This document shows positions 26,915 to 36,648 of a stretch of DNA of 64,000 nucleotides, one piece after another. Positions within the stretch are counted from its first letter, which is position 1, and each line of letters opens with the position of its first letter. The notes beneath the pieces are model-generated. The model did no database searches and had not been told where the DNA came from. It saw only the letters and a list, made by a program, of their open reading frames with translations. The position numbers were made by a program, and so were the translations under genes. The DNA is from Paenibacillus sp. yr247 (GTDB taxonomy: Bacteria > Bacillota > Bacilli > Paenibacillales > NBRC-103111), in NCBI RefSeq assembly GCF_900103825.1, contig NZ_FNIF01000017.1:39388-103387 (forward strand), in the 5' to 3' direction.

Positions 26915-29142
26915 GGGATCGCATCCTTCCAGACTTTCGCCAGCTCGCTTACCGGAGACTGGAGACGCTGTTCGTTGTTGATTTTAACGTTCAGATCTGT
27001 ACCTGTAACTGTTCCAATTTCTTGATAAGGCACGCCTTGCGAAGCAATCCAGTGCTTAAGGGCATCCGCTTTGTCTGGTGACGCACTCAGCAAAATACGG
27101 GATTGTGTTTCACTGAACAGCGTGAAATCAGGGCGAAGCTCAGAAGCTACGTTAACCGCTGCGCCTACGCTCCCACTGATACAGCTTTCAGCCAAAGCAA
27201 CCGCTAGGCCGCCTTCGGACAAGTCATGTGCAGAAGCAACAAGACCTTCTTGAATGGCCTTCAATACAGCGTTTTGCAGACGTTTCTCCGTAGCCAAGTC
27301 CAATTCAGGAGGACGGCCTTCGGTTACACCGTGAATCACATATTGGAATTCGCTGCCGCCGAGCTCCGCTTTCGTCTCGCCAAGCAGGATGATAATGTCG
27401 CCTTCTTTTTTGAAGCTTTGCGTTGTGATGTGGTCGATGTCATGCACAAGACCAACCATCCCGATAACCGGAGTTGGGTAGATTGCGCCTTTGGCATTCT
27501 CATTGTAAAGCGAGACGTTACCGCCGATAACCGGCGTATCCAAGAAGCGGCAAGCTTCTGCCATACCGTCTGTGGATTTCTCCAGCTGCCAGAAAATCTC
27601 CGGCTTATCCGGACTACCGAAGTTCAGGTTGTCCGTAACCGCGAGCGGCTCAGCGCCGGAGCAGACAACGTTACGCGCTGCTTCCGAAACGGCGATCCTT
27701 CCGCCTACTTCCGGATCGAGGTACACATAGCGTCCGTTGCAGTCGGTCGTCATCGCGAGGCCCTTGCGGGTACCGCGAATGGTCACAACCGCTGCGTCCG
27801 AACCCGGACGCACTGCCGTCTCCGTACGAACCATGTAGTCATACTGGTTGTACACCCACTCTTTGCTCGCTACCGTCGGTGACGCGAGCACCGATTTAAG
27901 CGCATCCGTCAATTTCGTTACCTCAGGGTAACGAGTCGTATCAATGGATGCGCTAGCCTCGTAATAAGCCGGCACCTTGCTCGGCTTATTGTACACCGGG
28001 CACTCGTCGACGAGTGCGCCGACAGGCATGTTCGCCACGACTTCACCGTGGTGGATCAGCTTCAGGTAACCGTCATCGGTTACCTTGCCGACTTTGGCGC
28101 AGTGGAGACCCCAGCGCTCAAAAATGCCCTTAGCTTGCGCCTCATGCTTCGGCTCAACCACGAAAAGCATACGCTCCTGAGACTCAGACAGCATCATTTC
28201 ATACGCTGTCATGCCTTCTTCGCGCTGCGGAACTTCATCAAGGTAAAGCTCCATGCCGTTGCCCGCTTTACTAGCCATCTCTGCGCTGGAGCAAGTAAGC
28301 CCCGCAGCGCCCATATCTTGAATTCCGAGCACGATGCCGGAATTAATTAACTCTAAGCACGCTTCCAGTACGAGCTTCTCCATGAACGGATCGCCCACTT
28401 GTACCGCTGGGCGCTTCGCTTCGGACTCTGCCGTCAGTTCCTCGGATGCGAACGTCGCACCGTGGATTCCGTCACGGCCCGTTGCTGGACCGACGTAGAA
28501 AACTGGGTTGCCAACACCCTTGGCAACACCGCGTTGGATCTTATCGTGGTCGATGAGACCAACACACATCGCATTAACGAGCGGGTTCCCCTCGTAGCTC
28601 TCATCGAACATTACTTCGCCGCCGACTGTCGGAATCCCGATACAGTTGCCGTATCCAGCGATTCCTGAGACAACGTGCTCGAACAAATACTTCACGCGGT
28701 CGTTTTCCAGTTTGCCGAAACGCAAAGAGTTCAATAGCGCTACCGGGCGCGCGCCCATTGAGAAAATATCACGAATAATGCCGCCCACGCCTGTCGCTGC
28801 GCCTTGGTATGGCTCAATCGCCGAAGGGTGGTTATGACTTTCAATTTTGAAAACAACTGCTTGGTTGTCGCCGATATCTACAATCCCTGCGCCTTCGCCA
28901 GGTCCCATCAGAACGCGAGGTCCTGTGACTGGGAATTTACGAAGAACAGGTTTAGAATTTTTATAAGAGCAATGCTCGGACCACATAACGCTGAATACGC
29001 CGATCTCCACATAGTTCGGATTGCGTCCAAGGAAGCCGCAAATTTTGGCAAACTCTTCGTCGGTTACGCCCATTTGCTTGTAAATTTTCTGTTCCGCGAT
29101 TTGCTCGGCTGTTGGTTCCTTAGCGGATAGCTGCTGCGTCAT
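26899..29142 (-). CDS. purL: phosphoribosylformylglycinamidine synthase, synthetase subunit
   Basis: 747 residues, the small PurL type that works with separate PurS and PurQ. Motifs: [50 protein letters not shown], the ATP site [15 protein letters not shown] and the [13 protein letters not shown] region. Converts FGAR to FGAM with ammonia from PurQ. It overlaps purQ by 23 nt and purF by 16 nt, fitting tight co-translation of the complex. Confidence 0.97.
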   Translation of the reverse strand: MTQQLSAKEPTAEQIAEQKIYKQMGVTDEEFAKICGFLGRNPNYVEIGVFSVMWSEHCSYKNSKPVLRKFPVTGPRVLMGPGEGAGIVDIGDNQAVVFKIESHNHPSAIEPYQGAATGVGGIIRDIFSMGARPVALLNSLRFGKLENDRVKYLFEHVVSGIAGYGNCIGIPTVGGEVMFDESYEGNPLVNAMCVGLIDHDKIQRGVAKGVGNPVFYVGPATGRDGIHGATFASEELTAESEAKRPAVQVGDPFMEKLVLEACLELINSGIVLGIQDMGAAGLTCSSAEMASKAGNGMELYLDEVPQREEGMTAYEMMLSESQERMLFVVEPKHEAQAKGIFERWGLHCAKVGKVTDDGYLKLIHHGEVVANMPVGALVDECPVYNKPSKVPAYYEASASIDTTRYPEVTKLTDALKSVLASPTVASKEWVYNQYDYMVRTETAVRPGSDAAVVTIRGTRKGLAMTTDCNGRYVYLDPEVGGRIAVSEAARNVVCSGAEPLAVTDNLNFGSPDKPEIFWQLEKSTDGMAEACRFLDTPVIGGNVSLYNENAKGAIYPTPVIGMVGLVHDIDHITTQSFKKEGDIIILLGETKAELGGSEFQYVIHGVTEGRPPELDLATEKRLQNAVLKAIQEGLVASAHDLSEGGLAVALAESCISGSVGAAVNVASELRPDFTLFSETQSRILLSASPDKADALKHWIASQGVPYQEIGTVTGTDLNVKINNEQRLQSPVSELAKVWKDAIPCLMA

Positions 29143-29815
29143 GTTTCTCCCTCCAAGCGCTTAGAATTGATGTGAACATTTTTTTGCCGTCTGCGGAGCC
29201 CAGAATCTCATGAATGGCACGCTCCGGATGGGGCATCATACCAACAACATTGCCAGCTTTATTGCTAATACCTGCAATATCGTCAAGCGATCCGTTCGGG
29301 TTGTTGCCCGCTTCATAACGGAAAATGATTTGTTTGTTTTCTTGCAATTCTTTCAGCGCAGCGTCATCACAATAGTAGTTGCCTTCGCCGTGAGCGATAG
29401 GAATATTGATCAATTCGCCTTCCGCATAATCACGCGTGAAAGCCGTGTTGTTGTTCTCAACTTTTAGAATCGCTGGGTGGCAGCGGAACTTCATGCTGTT
29501 ATTGCGCAGCAAAGCGCCCGGCAGCAATCTTGCTTCCGTCAACACTTGGAATCCGTTACAAATACCTAGAATGTATTTGCCTTCTTCCGCAGCTTTAACA
29601 ACAGCTTTCATCACGTTCGTAAATTGTGCAATCGCTCCGCAGCGCAGATAATCCCCGTAAGAGAATCCACCCGGCACGAGGATGCAGTCGTATTTGGACA
29701 AATCGCCTTCTGTATGCCAAACATAGTCAACCGGCTGACCGATTGTATCTTCGATTGCTTTATACAAATCGATGTCACAGTTCGATCCCGGAAATACAAG
29801 AACCGCAAAATTCAT
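29120..29815 (-). CDS. purQ: phosphoribosylformylglycinamidine synthase, glutaminase subunit
   Basis: 231 residues, class I glutamine amidotransferase. Catalytic Cys in [15 protein letters not shown] and the His/Glu pair in [11 protein letters not shown]. The true start is [13 protein letters not shown], with AAGGAGG before it; the longer upstream frame is repeat DNA. Two tandem copies of a 40-bp hairpin element lie directly against this ribosome-binding site. Supplies ammonia to PurL through the PurS-containing complex. Confidence 0.97.
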   Translation of the reverse strand: MNFAVLVFPGSNCDIDLYKAIEDTIGQPVDYVWHTEGDLSKYDCILVPGGFSYGDYLRCGAIAQFTNVMKAVVKAAEEGKYILGICNGFQVLTEARLLPGALLRNNSMKFRCHPAILKVENNNTAFTRDYAEGELINIPIAHGEGNYYCDDAALKELQENKQIIFRYEAGNNPNGSLDDIAGISNKAGNVVGMMPHPERAIHEILGSADGKKMFTSILSAWREKHDAAAIR

Positions 29816-29831
29816 GACGTTTTCCTCCTTA

Positions 29832-29911
29832 GAGTTTTGCCTTGGCAAAACTTTCTTCGTAAGCATGTGCTGAGTTTTGCCTTGGCAAAACTTGCTTCGT
29901 AAGCATTTACT
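29832..29911 (-). repeat. two tandem copies of the 40-bp SD-adjacent hairpin element (purQ leader)
   Basis: On the minus strand each unit has a GCTTACGAAG box and the perfect hairpin AGTTTTGCCAAGGCAAAACT. The copy nearest purQ runs straight into CTAAGGAGG, the purQ Shine-Dalgarno. The units start at 29832 and 29872 on the plus strand. A related five-copy array precedes pucC at 48225. Likely an mRNA stability or translation element; that role is inferred. Confidence 0.8.
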
Positions 29912-29919
29912 TTGGTATG

Positions 29920-30159
29920 TTACGCCAACTCGTAGCGGTAGTCTTCGATGACCGTGTTAGCAAGTAATTTCTCGCACATAGCTTTTACGCGTGCTTCAGC
30001 TTCTGCTTTATCCGTTGTTCCTAATTCCAACTCCAAATATTTACCTATGCGCACCTTGCCAACTTCCTCAAAACCCATGGAATGAAGCGCTCCTTGCACC
30101 GCAGTTCCTTGAACATCCAATACGTTCTGCTTGATCGTTACGTAGACCGTTGCTTTCAT
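29920..30159 (-). CDS. purS: phosphoribosylformylglycinamidine synthase subunit PurS
   Basis: 79 residues, the normal size. Shows the PurS pattern [20 protein letters not shown], then [20 protein letters not shown]. It bridges PurL and PurQ. The start is preceded by AAGGAGAG. It is the first gene after the 360-bp repeat gap that splits the operon from purC. Confidence 0.96.
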   Translation of the reverse strand: MKATVYVTIKQNVLDVQGTAVQGALHSMGFEEVGKVRIGKYLELELGTTDKAEAEARVKAMCEKLLANTVIEDYRYELA

Positions 30160-30220
30160 TTCTCATCTCTCCTTAGCGTTATTCGCCAGAGTAGCTGGCA
30201 TTGATTTATTCAGTAGCCCA

Positions 30221-30415
30221 ATTAGAAGTCCCTAAAGGCTCTTATTTCTCATTTTTCTTCCCATTTTGAAGAGATAGCAGCCTCTAAAGACTCTTATTTC
30301 CCGCAAAAGCAGCTATTTCAGCGATAATCCTGCAAATAAGAGGCCCTAAAGACTCTTATTTCGCATACTTTTGCTCATCTGTTGAAAATAAGAGCCTTAA
30401 AAGACTCTTATTCTT
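30221..30415. repeat. four copies of the AAGAG...CTCTTATT palindromic repeat (purC-purS gap)
   Basis: Units near 30221, 30273, 30334 and 30384 share the core CCCTAAAGACTCTTATTTC. The best ones carry inverted ends (AATAAGAG / CTCTTATT), so each can form a hairpin. Related units recur at 63288-63530. The surrounding 30160-30523 gap holds no gene. Confidence 0.7.
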
Positions 30416-30523
30416 TTCTTGTGAGGTGGGTGCGGTCAGTTTTATGAAGGGGAACGTCACTAAGGAAATCAGTAGCACTAACTTCGCCACGCTCTAGCAA
30501 TTTCCCCACCCATCATTTTTTCG

Positions 30524-31414
30524 TTAATCCACCAAACGGTGTAAAATTTCTTTATATCGGTTCGATGTTTCTTCCACAACAGACGCTGGAAGCTCATCCG
30601 GCTCACTATTTTTATCCCAACCTGAACCCGCTAAGTATGTACGAACGGGCTCTTTGTCCATCGAATCGATCTCGATATCCAGGGCGTATTTATCTTCTGA
30701 CCAGTAACGCGAGGAATCCGGCGTGAAAATTTCATCAATAATAATAAGTTCACCCGCATAAAAGCCGAATTCAAACTTCGTATCTGCTAAAATAATGCCC
30801 TTTTGCTCACAGATGGAATGCGCCAGCGTATAAAGCATAATGCTTCGCTCCTGCAGCTCATAAGTCAGCGGTTCGCCGACTAATTCAATCATTTGTTCCA
30901 CGGAAATGTCCTCATCATGACCGACATCATTTTTGGCCGCAGGTGTGAAAATAGGATCTTGCAAGCGCTGGTTTTTGCGTAAGCCTTCAGGCAGTTTACG
31001 ACCGTTAATCTCTCCGTTTTTCTCGTACTGTCTCCAGCCGTTGCCTGTGATGTACCCGCGAACCACGCACTCAATGGAGATGCGGTCCGCTTTTTTCGCT
31101 ACAATAATACGTTCTTTCAGAAGCTCTCTATTTTCAGGACTTGGAATAATGTCATGAAGCTTTTCAACGTCCGTGTGTACGATGTGATTGCTCATATAAC
31201 CGCTCGTTATGCCGAACCAGTATTTACTCAGCGCGTTCAGAACGTATCCCTTATCAGGAACACCGGGCTTCAAAATGTAATCAAAAGCCGATATTCGATC
31301 CGTCACTACGAGAAGGAAATTTTCGCCCAAATCATACAGCTCACGCACTTTCCCCTTATGTACCAGAGGCGCGTTAATCATATCCGTTGCTGAATCCAGT
31401 ATATTGCTTGCCAC
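30524..31414 (-). CDS. purC: phosphoribosylaminoimidazole-succinocarboxamide synthase
   Basis: 296 residues, longer than the ~240-aa B. subtilis enzyme and closer to the long SAICAR synthetase type. Signatures: LVHKGKVRELYDLGEN, VTDRISAFDYILKPGVPDKG, RGYITGNGWRQYEKNG, and DTKFEFGFYAGELIIIDEIFTPDSSRYW. Joins CAIR and aspartate with ATP. I use the GTG at 31414 because AGGAAAGG is too close to the upstream GTG at 31423. It lies 27 bp after purB. Confidence 0.94.
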   Translation of the reverse strand: MASNILDSATDMINAPLVHKGKVRELYDLGENFLLVVTDRISAFDYILKPGVPDKGYVLNALSKYWFGITSGYMSNHIVHTDVEKLHDIIPSPENRELLKERIIVAKKADRISIECVVRGYITGNGWRQYEKNGEINGRKLPEGLRKNQRLQDPIFTPAAKNDVGHDEDISVEQMIELVGEPLTYELQERSIMLYTLAHSICEQKGIILADTKFEFGFYAGELIIIDEIFTPDSSRYWSEDKYALDIEIDSMDKEPVRTYLAGSGWDKNSEPDELPASVVEETSNRYKEILHRLVD

Positions 31415-31441
31415 GAACCACACATCCTTTCCTGCTAAATT

Positions 31442-32737
31442 CTATTTCAAACCTAAACGGTCGAAGATCGTGTCTACATGTTTCAAATGCCAGCTCGGAT
31501 CGAAGCAATCCGCGATTTCAGCTGGGCTCAAAGCCTCTGTAATAACAGTTGCATTCTCTACGATCTCGCGGAAAGAACGCTGCTCTTCCCAAGCCTGCAT
31601 CGCTCTTGGCTGTACCGTATCGTAAGCCTGCTCACGCGAAAAGCCTTTGTCGATCAGCTTCGTCATCACGCGGCCAGAGAAAGGTACATCGTAGGTGCTG
31701 CGCATGTTGCGCTTCATATTTTCAGGGAACACAGTCAAGTTCTTGATGATGTTGCCTAGACGGTTCAGCATGTAGTTAAGCAATTGCGTCGCATCCGGAA
31801 GGATAATACGCTCAACTGAGGAGTGCGAAATGTCGCGTTCATGCCACAGCGTCACGTTCTCATACGCAGAAATCATGTGACCGCGAATGACACGGGACAG
31901 ACCGGAAATGCTCTCGCAACCAATCGGATTGCGTTTATGCGGCATTGCCGAGGAACCTTTTTGACCCTTAGCAAAAGGCTCTTCAACTTCACGGAACTCA
32001 CTCTTCTGAAGCGCGCGAATTTCAGTTGCAAATTTGTCTAGGGACGTAGCAACCAACGCAAGCGTTGCCATGTACTCAGCATGACGGTCACGCTGCAGCG
32101 TTTGTGTCGAGATTGGTGCTGCTGTCGTACCAAGCTTGCCGCACACATATTGCTCAACGAACGGATCAATGTTCGCGTAAGTACCTACGGCACCTGAGAT
32201 TTTACCGAATTGCACGCCATCAGCTGCAAAGCGGAAACGCTCCAGGTTACGCTTCATTTCCTCGTACCAAAGCGCCATTTTCAGACCAAAAGTCGTCGGC
32301 TCTGCATGCACGCCATGGGTTCTGCCCATCATCGCTGTATCTTTATGTTCAATCGCTTTATTGCGAAGAATTTCAATGAAGTTCTGAATGTCTTTGTCCA
32401 AAATCTCGTTAGCTTGTCTCAGCAAGTAGCCTAGTGCCGTATCGACAACATCTGTCGAAGTCAAACCGTAGTGAACCCATTTGCGCTCAGGCCCAAGTGT
32501 TTCAGACACAGCTCTCGTGAAGGCGATTACGTCATGACGAGTCTCTTGCTCGATTTCATAAATGCGGTCGATGTTGAAGCTGGCGTTCTCGCGCAGTACT
32601 TTCACATCTTCCTTTGGAATAATTCCGAGCTCTGACCAAGCCTCGCAAGAAAGAATTTCAACTTCCAACCATGCTTGAAACTTATTTTCTTCGGTCCAAA
32701 TGCGTGCCATTTCCGGGCGTGTATAACGTTCGATCAT
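31442..32737 (-). CDS. purB: adenylosuccinate lyase
   Basis: 431 residues, typical length. Releases fumarate from SAICAR and from adenylosuccinate. Family marks: [20 protein letters not shown] at the start, [33 protein letters not shown] with the general-acid His, and the fumarase-superfamily loop [15 protein letters not shown]. Sits between purK and purC with short gaps. Confidence 0.97.
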   Translation of the reverse strand: MIERYTRPEMARIWTEENKFQAWLEVEILSCEAWSELGIIPKEDVKVLRENASFNIDRIYEIEQETRHDVIAFTRAVSETLGPERKWVHYGLTSTDVVDTALGYLLRQANEILDKDIQNFIEILRNKAIEHKDTAMMGRTHGVHAEPTTFGLKMALWYEEMKRNLERFRFAADGVQFGKISGAVGTYANIDPFVEQYVCGKLGTTAAPISTQTLQRDRHAEYMATLALVATSLDKFATEIRALQKSEFREVEEPFAKGQKGSSAMPHKRNPIGCESISGLSRVIRGHMISAYENVTLWHERDISHSSVERIILPDATQLLNYMLNRLGNIIKNLTVFPENMKRNMRSTYDVPFSGRVMTKLIDKGFSREQAYDTVQPRAMQAWEEQRSFREIVENATVITEALSPAEIADCFDPSWHLKHVDTIFDRLGLK

Positions 32738-32763
32738 TTTGCCGTTCCTCCAATGATTTTCAT

Positions 32764-33936
32764 TTACTTAGTTTCCCAAATGCCAGTGCGTTCTATCCAA
32801 GTCAGCGCTTTAAGGACATCGTTTGTGAGGAGATTGATATGTCCCATCTTACGTTTCTCTTTCGCTTCCTTCTTGCCATACAGATGAACCTTCGCGCTGA
32901 CGCCGAGATCTTCACTCTCTAGAAAGCCTGGTTGGTCGATTTGCTCTTGAAGCGGTTCGATATGCTCGCCAAGCAAATTCACCATCACGACAGGAGACAT
33001 AAGCTCCGTCGAGCCTAACGGCAAGTTGCAAATGGCGCGAACATGCTGCTCGAACTGCGAAGTCCGGCACGCTTCCATGGTGTAATGACCGGAATTGTGC
33101 GGGCGCGGCGCAAGTTCGTTGACGTAGAGCTGACCATCCTTTGTTAGGAACAGCTCGACGGCGATCAATCCGATGACGCCAAGCGATTCTGCGATTCGGA
33201 TCGCAAGCTTCTCGGCTTCCTGCTGCACTTCTGTTGGAATGCGTGCCGGAACGATGGATTGATGCAGGATGTTATGTACATGTATATTTTCCGCTGCAGG
33301 GAAAGCCTTCACTTCACCTCGAGGACTTCTCGCTGCAATGACGGATAATTCTTTGTCAAAATGAATGAATTGTTCGAGAACGAGTTCGGTTTTGGCCCGG
33401 CTCAGCGTTTCGTAAGCCTCTTCTATTTCATCCACTGAGCGGATGACCCATTGGCCTTTACCGTCATAGCCGCCTGTTGCTGTTTTGAGCACAGAGGGCG
33501 TGCCGAAGCGCAATACCGCGTCTTTTAGTTCAGCTGCACTCCTGATTTCAGCGTAAGGAGCAACTGGTACGCCCGCTGCTTCAATCGCTCTTTTTTCACG
33601 AAGACGATGCTGGGTTGTATATAAAAGCTCACTCCCTTGGGGAACATAGGACTCATTCATTAGAATGTTCGTCACATGGGCATCGACGTTCTCGAATTCA
33701 TACGTGATCACATCCGAACGAGCAGCCAGCTTCCTTGCCGCTTCCACGTCGTCAAAGTCCGCCTGAATTTGCTCATCGGCGACTTGACCGCAAGGCGCAT
33801 CCTCCGTGGGATCAAGAGTCACGAAGCGATAACCCATGTTGCGTCCGGCCAAGGCCAGCATACGGCCCAACTGCCCGCCGCCCAAGATGCCGATGGTGCC
33901 GCCTGGCTTGATGACCTTACCGCCTGCTTCTGTCAT
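32764..33936 (-). CDS. purK: N5-carboxyaminoimidazole ribonucleotide synthase
   Basis: 390 residues. ATP-grasp enzyme carboxylating AIR with bicarbonate. N-terminal [21 protein letters not shown]-grasp stretch [39 protein letters not shown], and [17 protein letters not shown]. The ATG overlaps the purE stop by 4 nt (ATGA), the classic purE-purK coupling. Confidence 0.97.
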   Translation of the reverse strand: MTEAGGKVIKPGGTIGILGGGQLGRMLALAGRNMGYRFVTLDPTEDAPCGQVADEQIQADFDDVEAARKLAARSDVITYEFENVDAHVTNILMNESYVPQGSELLYTTQHRLREKRAIEAAGVPVAPYAEIRSAAELKDAVLRFGTPSVLKTATGGYDGKGQWVIRSVDEIEEAYETLSRAKTELVLEQFIHFDKELSVIAARSPRGEVKAFPAAENIHVHNILHQSIVPARIPTEVQQEAEKLAIRIAESLGVIGLIAVELFLTKDGQLYVNELAPRPHNSGHYTMEACRTSQFEQHVRAICNLPLGSTELMSPVVMVNLLGEHIEPLQEQIDQPGFLESEDLGVSAKVHLYGKKEAKEKRKMGHINLLTNDVLKALTWIERTGIWETK

Positions 33937-34415
33937 AACAGGTCACTGCTTTCAATCACCGTTTGCGCAATTCGCTCGCGACGCGCTCTGACCTTCGCTT
34001 GCAGCTCCGGCTCGAATGCGCCGAGAATTTGCGCAGCCAATAGGCCTGCATTCGTTGCACCCGCATGACCGATTGCGACCGTCGCAACAGGAATGCCGCC
34101 TGGCATTTGTACGATCGAAAGCAAGGAATCGAGTCCGTTCAGCGTGGACGTTTTGACTGGAACACCAATAACCGGAAGCTCCGTTTTGGCTGCTACCATC
34201 CCTGGTAGATGCGCAGCGCCTCCCGCTCCGGCAATAATCACTTGAATGCCGCGGCCTGCTGCCGAAGCTGCATATTCGAACATAAGATCCGGCGTTCTAT
34301 GCGCGGAAACTACCTTTTTCTCATAAGGCACTCCCAGCTCTTCCAGCATGTCGCACGCGTGCTTCATCGTTTCCCAATCCGACTGGCTTCCCATTATGAC
34401 ACCAACACGTATCAT
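33933..34415 (-). CDS. purE: N5-CAIR mutase
   Basis: 160 residues, class I PurE. Converts N5-CAIR to CAIR. Active-site pieces are [28 protein letters not shown] with the catalytic His, [17 protein letters not shown], and [20 protein letters not shown]. First gene of the pur operon; start chosen at the ATG (a GTG directly before it is in frame). Its ~300-bp leader holds the guanine riboswitch and PurBoxes. Confidence 0.96.
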   Translation of the reverse strand: MIRVGVIMGSQSDWETMKHACDMLEELGVPYEKKVVSAHRTPDLMFEYAASAAGRGIQVIIAGAGGAAHLPGMVAAKTELPVIGVPVKTSTLNGLDSLLSIVQMPGGIPVATVAIGHAGATNAGLLAAQILGAFEPELQAKVRARRERIAQTVIESSDLL

Positions 34416-34484
34416 CACAAACCTACTTTCAAATAGAAGTTTTAAAACCTCATTATAATAAATTCAATCATATCATCATCAAAC

Positions 34485-34526
34485 CCAAAAACGCCCAGAG
34501 CTAGAATACGTGATTCTATCCGCTGG
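34485..34526 (-). terminator. riboswitch-controlled terminator in the purE leader
   Basis: Minus-strand stem CCAGCGGATAGAAT / ATTCTAGCTCTGG with a short loop, followed by GCGTTTTT. It sits ~60 nt downstream of the purine aptamer, the expected expression platform. A weaker hairpin (ACCAT...ATGGT then CTTTTT) lies between them. Confidence 0.75.
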
Positions 34527-34587
34527 ACAGCAAAAGAACCGAATGCAAAAAGACCATCGTCTTCCTATGGTTTCCCTCATTCGCTTC

Positions 34588-34654
34588 CTCGTAGTCCAAA
34601 AATTCATGGTTTTTGGGTAGAAACTTTCAGGCCTTATCCCTGATTTTATACGAG
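34588..34654 (-). ncRNA. guanine-class purine riboswitch
   Basis: 67 nt on the minus strand. P1 is CTCGTAT paired with the closing ACTACGAG. The left loop arm is ATCAGGGATAAGGCCTGA, followed by the J2/3 signature AAGTTTCTACC and the right arm CAAAAACCATGAATTTTTGG. The specificity base before the 3' P1 strand is C (GGACTACGAG), which selects guanine/hypoxanthine rather than adenine. It lies ~240 nt upstream of purE and is followed by an intrinsic terminator, so guanine should switch the operon off. Confidence 0.92.
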
Positions 34655-34700
34655 TTGATTCGACATTTTCAATTAGTGCGGCTTCATTTCCCGCTTCCCT

Positions 34701-34730
34701 AGTTTACTACCAACTAACGTGCCATGTCAA
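34701..34730 (-). promoter_or_regulatory. pur operon promoter
   Basis: -35 TTGACA and -10 TAAACT, 18-bp spacer, located ~45 bp upstream of the riboswitch aptamer. The PurBox pair lies directly upstream. Confidence 0.75.
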
Positions 34731-34737
34731 TTTCAAA

Positions 34738-34778
34738 AAACGAACGATTTCAGTCTTAATCTTTTGTATAGTTCGCTT
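34738..34778. promoter_or_regulatory. PurR operator (PurBox pair)
   Basis: Inverted CGAAC boxes in AT-rich contexts (AAAGCGAACTATAC and AATCGTTCGTTTT on the minus strand), ~25 bp between cores. This matches the two-PurBox layout of B. subtilis PurR sites and sits just upstream of the -35. The PurR gene itself is not in the window. Confidence 0.72.
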
Positions 34779-34815
34779 TTTAGCCATATTTTTAATCTCT
34801 TAACCGGTTTGCGAT

Positions 34816-34838
34816 CGAAGATGAGATTCTCATCTTCG
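34816..34838. repeat. perfect 11-bp hairpin (34779-35346 gap)
   Basis: CGAAGATGAGA and its complement around a single T. There is no T-run, so it does not look like a terminator. The rest of this gap holds the ACGTTCC repeats, a sequence near 34949 (GGGGCTGTCCCAAAAGT) that resembles an IS end, and the dctP terminator; no gene is seen. Confidence 0.35.
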
Positions 34839-35019
34839 CAGAGAGCCCATCAGTCAGTAATAACACTTCCGATAAACAAACGTTCCTAACGATGATAATT
34901 TTCGACATGTCCTCCATTCGCATATACGCAACCGCTAGCAAAAGGGGCTGTCCCAAAAGTCAATTTGGGATGTTATGTATACCTTTTAATGTACTATGCT
35001 AGGGTAACCAGAATTTGCT

Positions 35020-35200
35020 GAGGGAACGTCGATGCGTTAATTAGACGAAAACACCCGAAATCATTAGGAAGAGGAACGACGATGCGTTATTTCGCGTTTT
35101 TTTTCCTCCGGATCGTTCATATTGATCAAATAGCGCACTCACGTTCCTCTCATTCGATTTCAAGATCAGATTCACCAAAATAACGAATCGACGTTCCGCT
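35020..35200. repeat. ACGTTCC-family intergenic repeats, two direct and two inverted units
   Basis: GGAACGTCGATGCGTTAATT (near 35023), GGAACGACGATGCGTTATTT (near 35072), then inverted AAATAGCGCACTCACGTTCC (near 35128) and AAATAACGAATCGACGTTCC (near 35177). The same family recurs at 48431-48566. Confidence 0.65.
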
Positions 35201-35239
35201 AACTAAAGGTCGGGTGACTTTCCCTTACAATCGAAAGTA

Positions 35240-35287
35240 AACAAAAAATGAGGTGGCAAGAATAACCTTGCCGCCTCATTTTTTGTT
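35240..35287 (-). terminator. strong terminator downstream of dctP
   Basis: AACAAAAAATGAGG(T)GGCAAG pairs with CTTGCCGCCTCATTTTTTGTT around AATAAC. Long stem with flanking A/T runs; it ends the dctS-R/malic enzyme/dctP direction before the pur promoter. Confidence 0.85.
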
Positions 35288-35346
35288 TTTCTGTACCCCT
35301 AAAGGAAAGTGAATTTACTTTTATCAGCCATTCCCAAAGGTTCACA

Positions 35347-36630
35347 CTACACAGCGGAAACTTCTTTCACAGACCCCGTTTGTAGAGACATATCTGTGTC
35401 TTCTGGATTTGGATTAAACTGTTTTTCACTTTTCGCAATAACAATTGTCGCCACACTATTACCAATAATGTTCGTAATCGCTCTCGCTTCCGACATGAAT
35501 CGGTCCACCCCAATCAGAAGCGCCATGCCTTCAATCGGAATGACATTATTGGGAATTGCGGTTAATGTAGCCGCCAATGTGACAAAGCCCGATCCGGTTA
35601 CGCCAGCTGCACCTTTTGAAGTTAGCATCAGAACGCCGAGAAAGGTCAGGATCTGTAACAAGCTTAGTTGTACACCGTAGGCTTGTGCAATGAATAACCC
35701 TGCCATAGACAAATAGATCGATGTACCGTCGAGGTTGAATGAATAACCCGTGGGAACCACAAGACCTACGACGGGCTTGGATGCGCCGAACTTCTCCAGC
35801 TTTTCCATAACGCGCGGCAATGCGGATTCGGATGAAGACGTCCCTAGTACTAGCAGCAGCTCTTCTTTAATGAATCGCAGGAGCTTAATAATGCTGAATC
35901 CATATATTCTGCAAATAGTTCCGAGCACAATAAAGATGAACAACACCATGGTCACATAAACGGACCCCATCATCTTACCGAGAGAGAACAACGAATGCAC
36001 GCCGAATTTGCCGATTGTATAAGACATGGCACCAAAAGCAGCAACCGGAGAGAATTTCATGATGATTGCTACAATGCGGAAGAAAATTTCATTCATTTTC
36101 TCTAAGAAAGTCGTAACCGGTTTAACTCTATCCCCAAGGCCAGCCATCGCCAATCCAAACAAGACAGAGAAGAATAGAACCGGCAGCATATCACCTTTGG
36201 CGAATGCAGCCATCACGTTATCCGGAACGACACTGGTAATGAAATCTATGAAGCCGTGACTGCTGGCTGCCGCTTCTTTCGTATATTTCGCAACATCTGC
36301 GGCTTTCACAGCATTTGTGTTCATTCCTGCGCCAGGTTGAAAGATGTACATGACAGCTATACCGATAGCCATCGCGAACGTAGTTATAATTTCAAAATAC
36401 ACCAGCGCCTTGCCGCCGATTCGACCTATTTTCTTCAAATCCCCCATACCGGAGAACCCGATTACAATGGTAAAGAAAACAATTGGTGCAATCACCATTT
36501 TGATCATTTTCACGAACACATCGGAAAGTACTTTTAAATTTTCCGCCTGCTGCGGGAAAAACTGACCTACCGCGATCCCGAGCACAATGGCGATCAAAAC
36601 CTGTAGTGTTAAGTTTTTTCTAAGTTTCAT
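35347..36630 (-). CDS. dctP: C4-dicarboxylate:cation symporter (DAACS family)
   Basis: 427 residues with eight hydrophobic segments and re-entrant loops of the glutamate/dicarboxylate transporter fold. It begins LTLQVLIAIVLGIAVGQFFP. Substrate-site motifs are GTSSSESALPRVMEKLEKFG (HP1 serine-rich tip), PTGYSFNLDGTSIYLSMAGL (TM7 region) and KGAAGVTGSGFVTLAATL (HP2). Takes up succinate, fumarate or malate with protons or sodium. It sits in the same cluster as DctS/DctR/DctB, the arrangement known from B. subtilis, so it is the regulated permease. 18 bp after the malic enzyme. Confidence 0.92.
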   Translation of the reverse strand: MKLRKNLTLQVLIAIVLGIAVGQFFPQQAENLKVLSDVFVKMIKMVIAPIVFFTIVIGFSGMGDLKKIGRIGGKALVYFEIITTFAMAIGIAVMYIFQPGAGMNTNAVKAADVAKYTKEAAASSHGFIDFITSVVPDNVMAAFAKGDMLPVLFFSVLFGLAMAGLGDRVKPVTTFLEKMNEIFFRIVAIIMKFSPVAAFGAMSYTIGKFGVHSLFSLGKMMGSVYVTMVLFIFIVLGTICRIYGFSIIKLLRFIKEELLLVLGTSSSESALPRVMEKLEKFGASKPVVGLVVPTGYSFNLDGTSIYLSMAGLFIAQAYGVQLSLLQILTFLGVLMLTSKGAAGVTGSGFVTLAATLTAIPNNVIPIEGMALLIGVDRFMSEARAITNIIGNSVATIVIAKSEKQFNPNPEDTDMSLQTGSVKEVSAV

Positions 36631-36648
36631 TGTGAAATCCTCCTTATT

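Noticed and set aside
34940..34990. Insertion-sequence end (GGGGCTGTCCCAAAAGT)
   Set aside because: It resembles IS terminal repeats, but no transposase remnant or second end is seen; too weak to annotate as an IS.
34779..35239. A gene in the pur-dct gap
   Set aside because: No frame with a start signal or recognisable content; the stretch is repeats and a hairpin.
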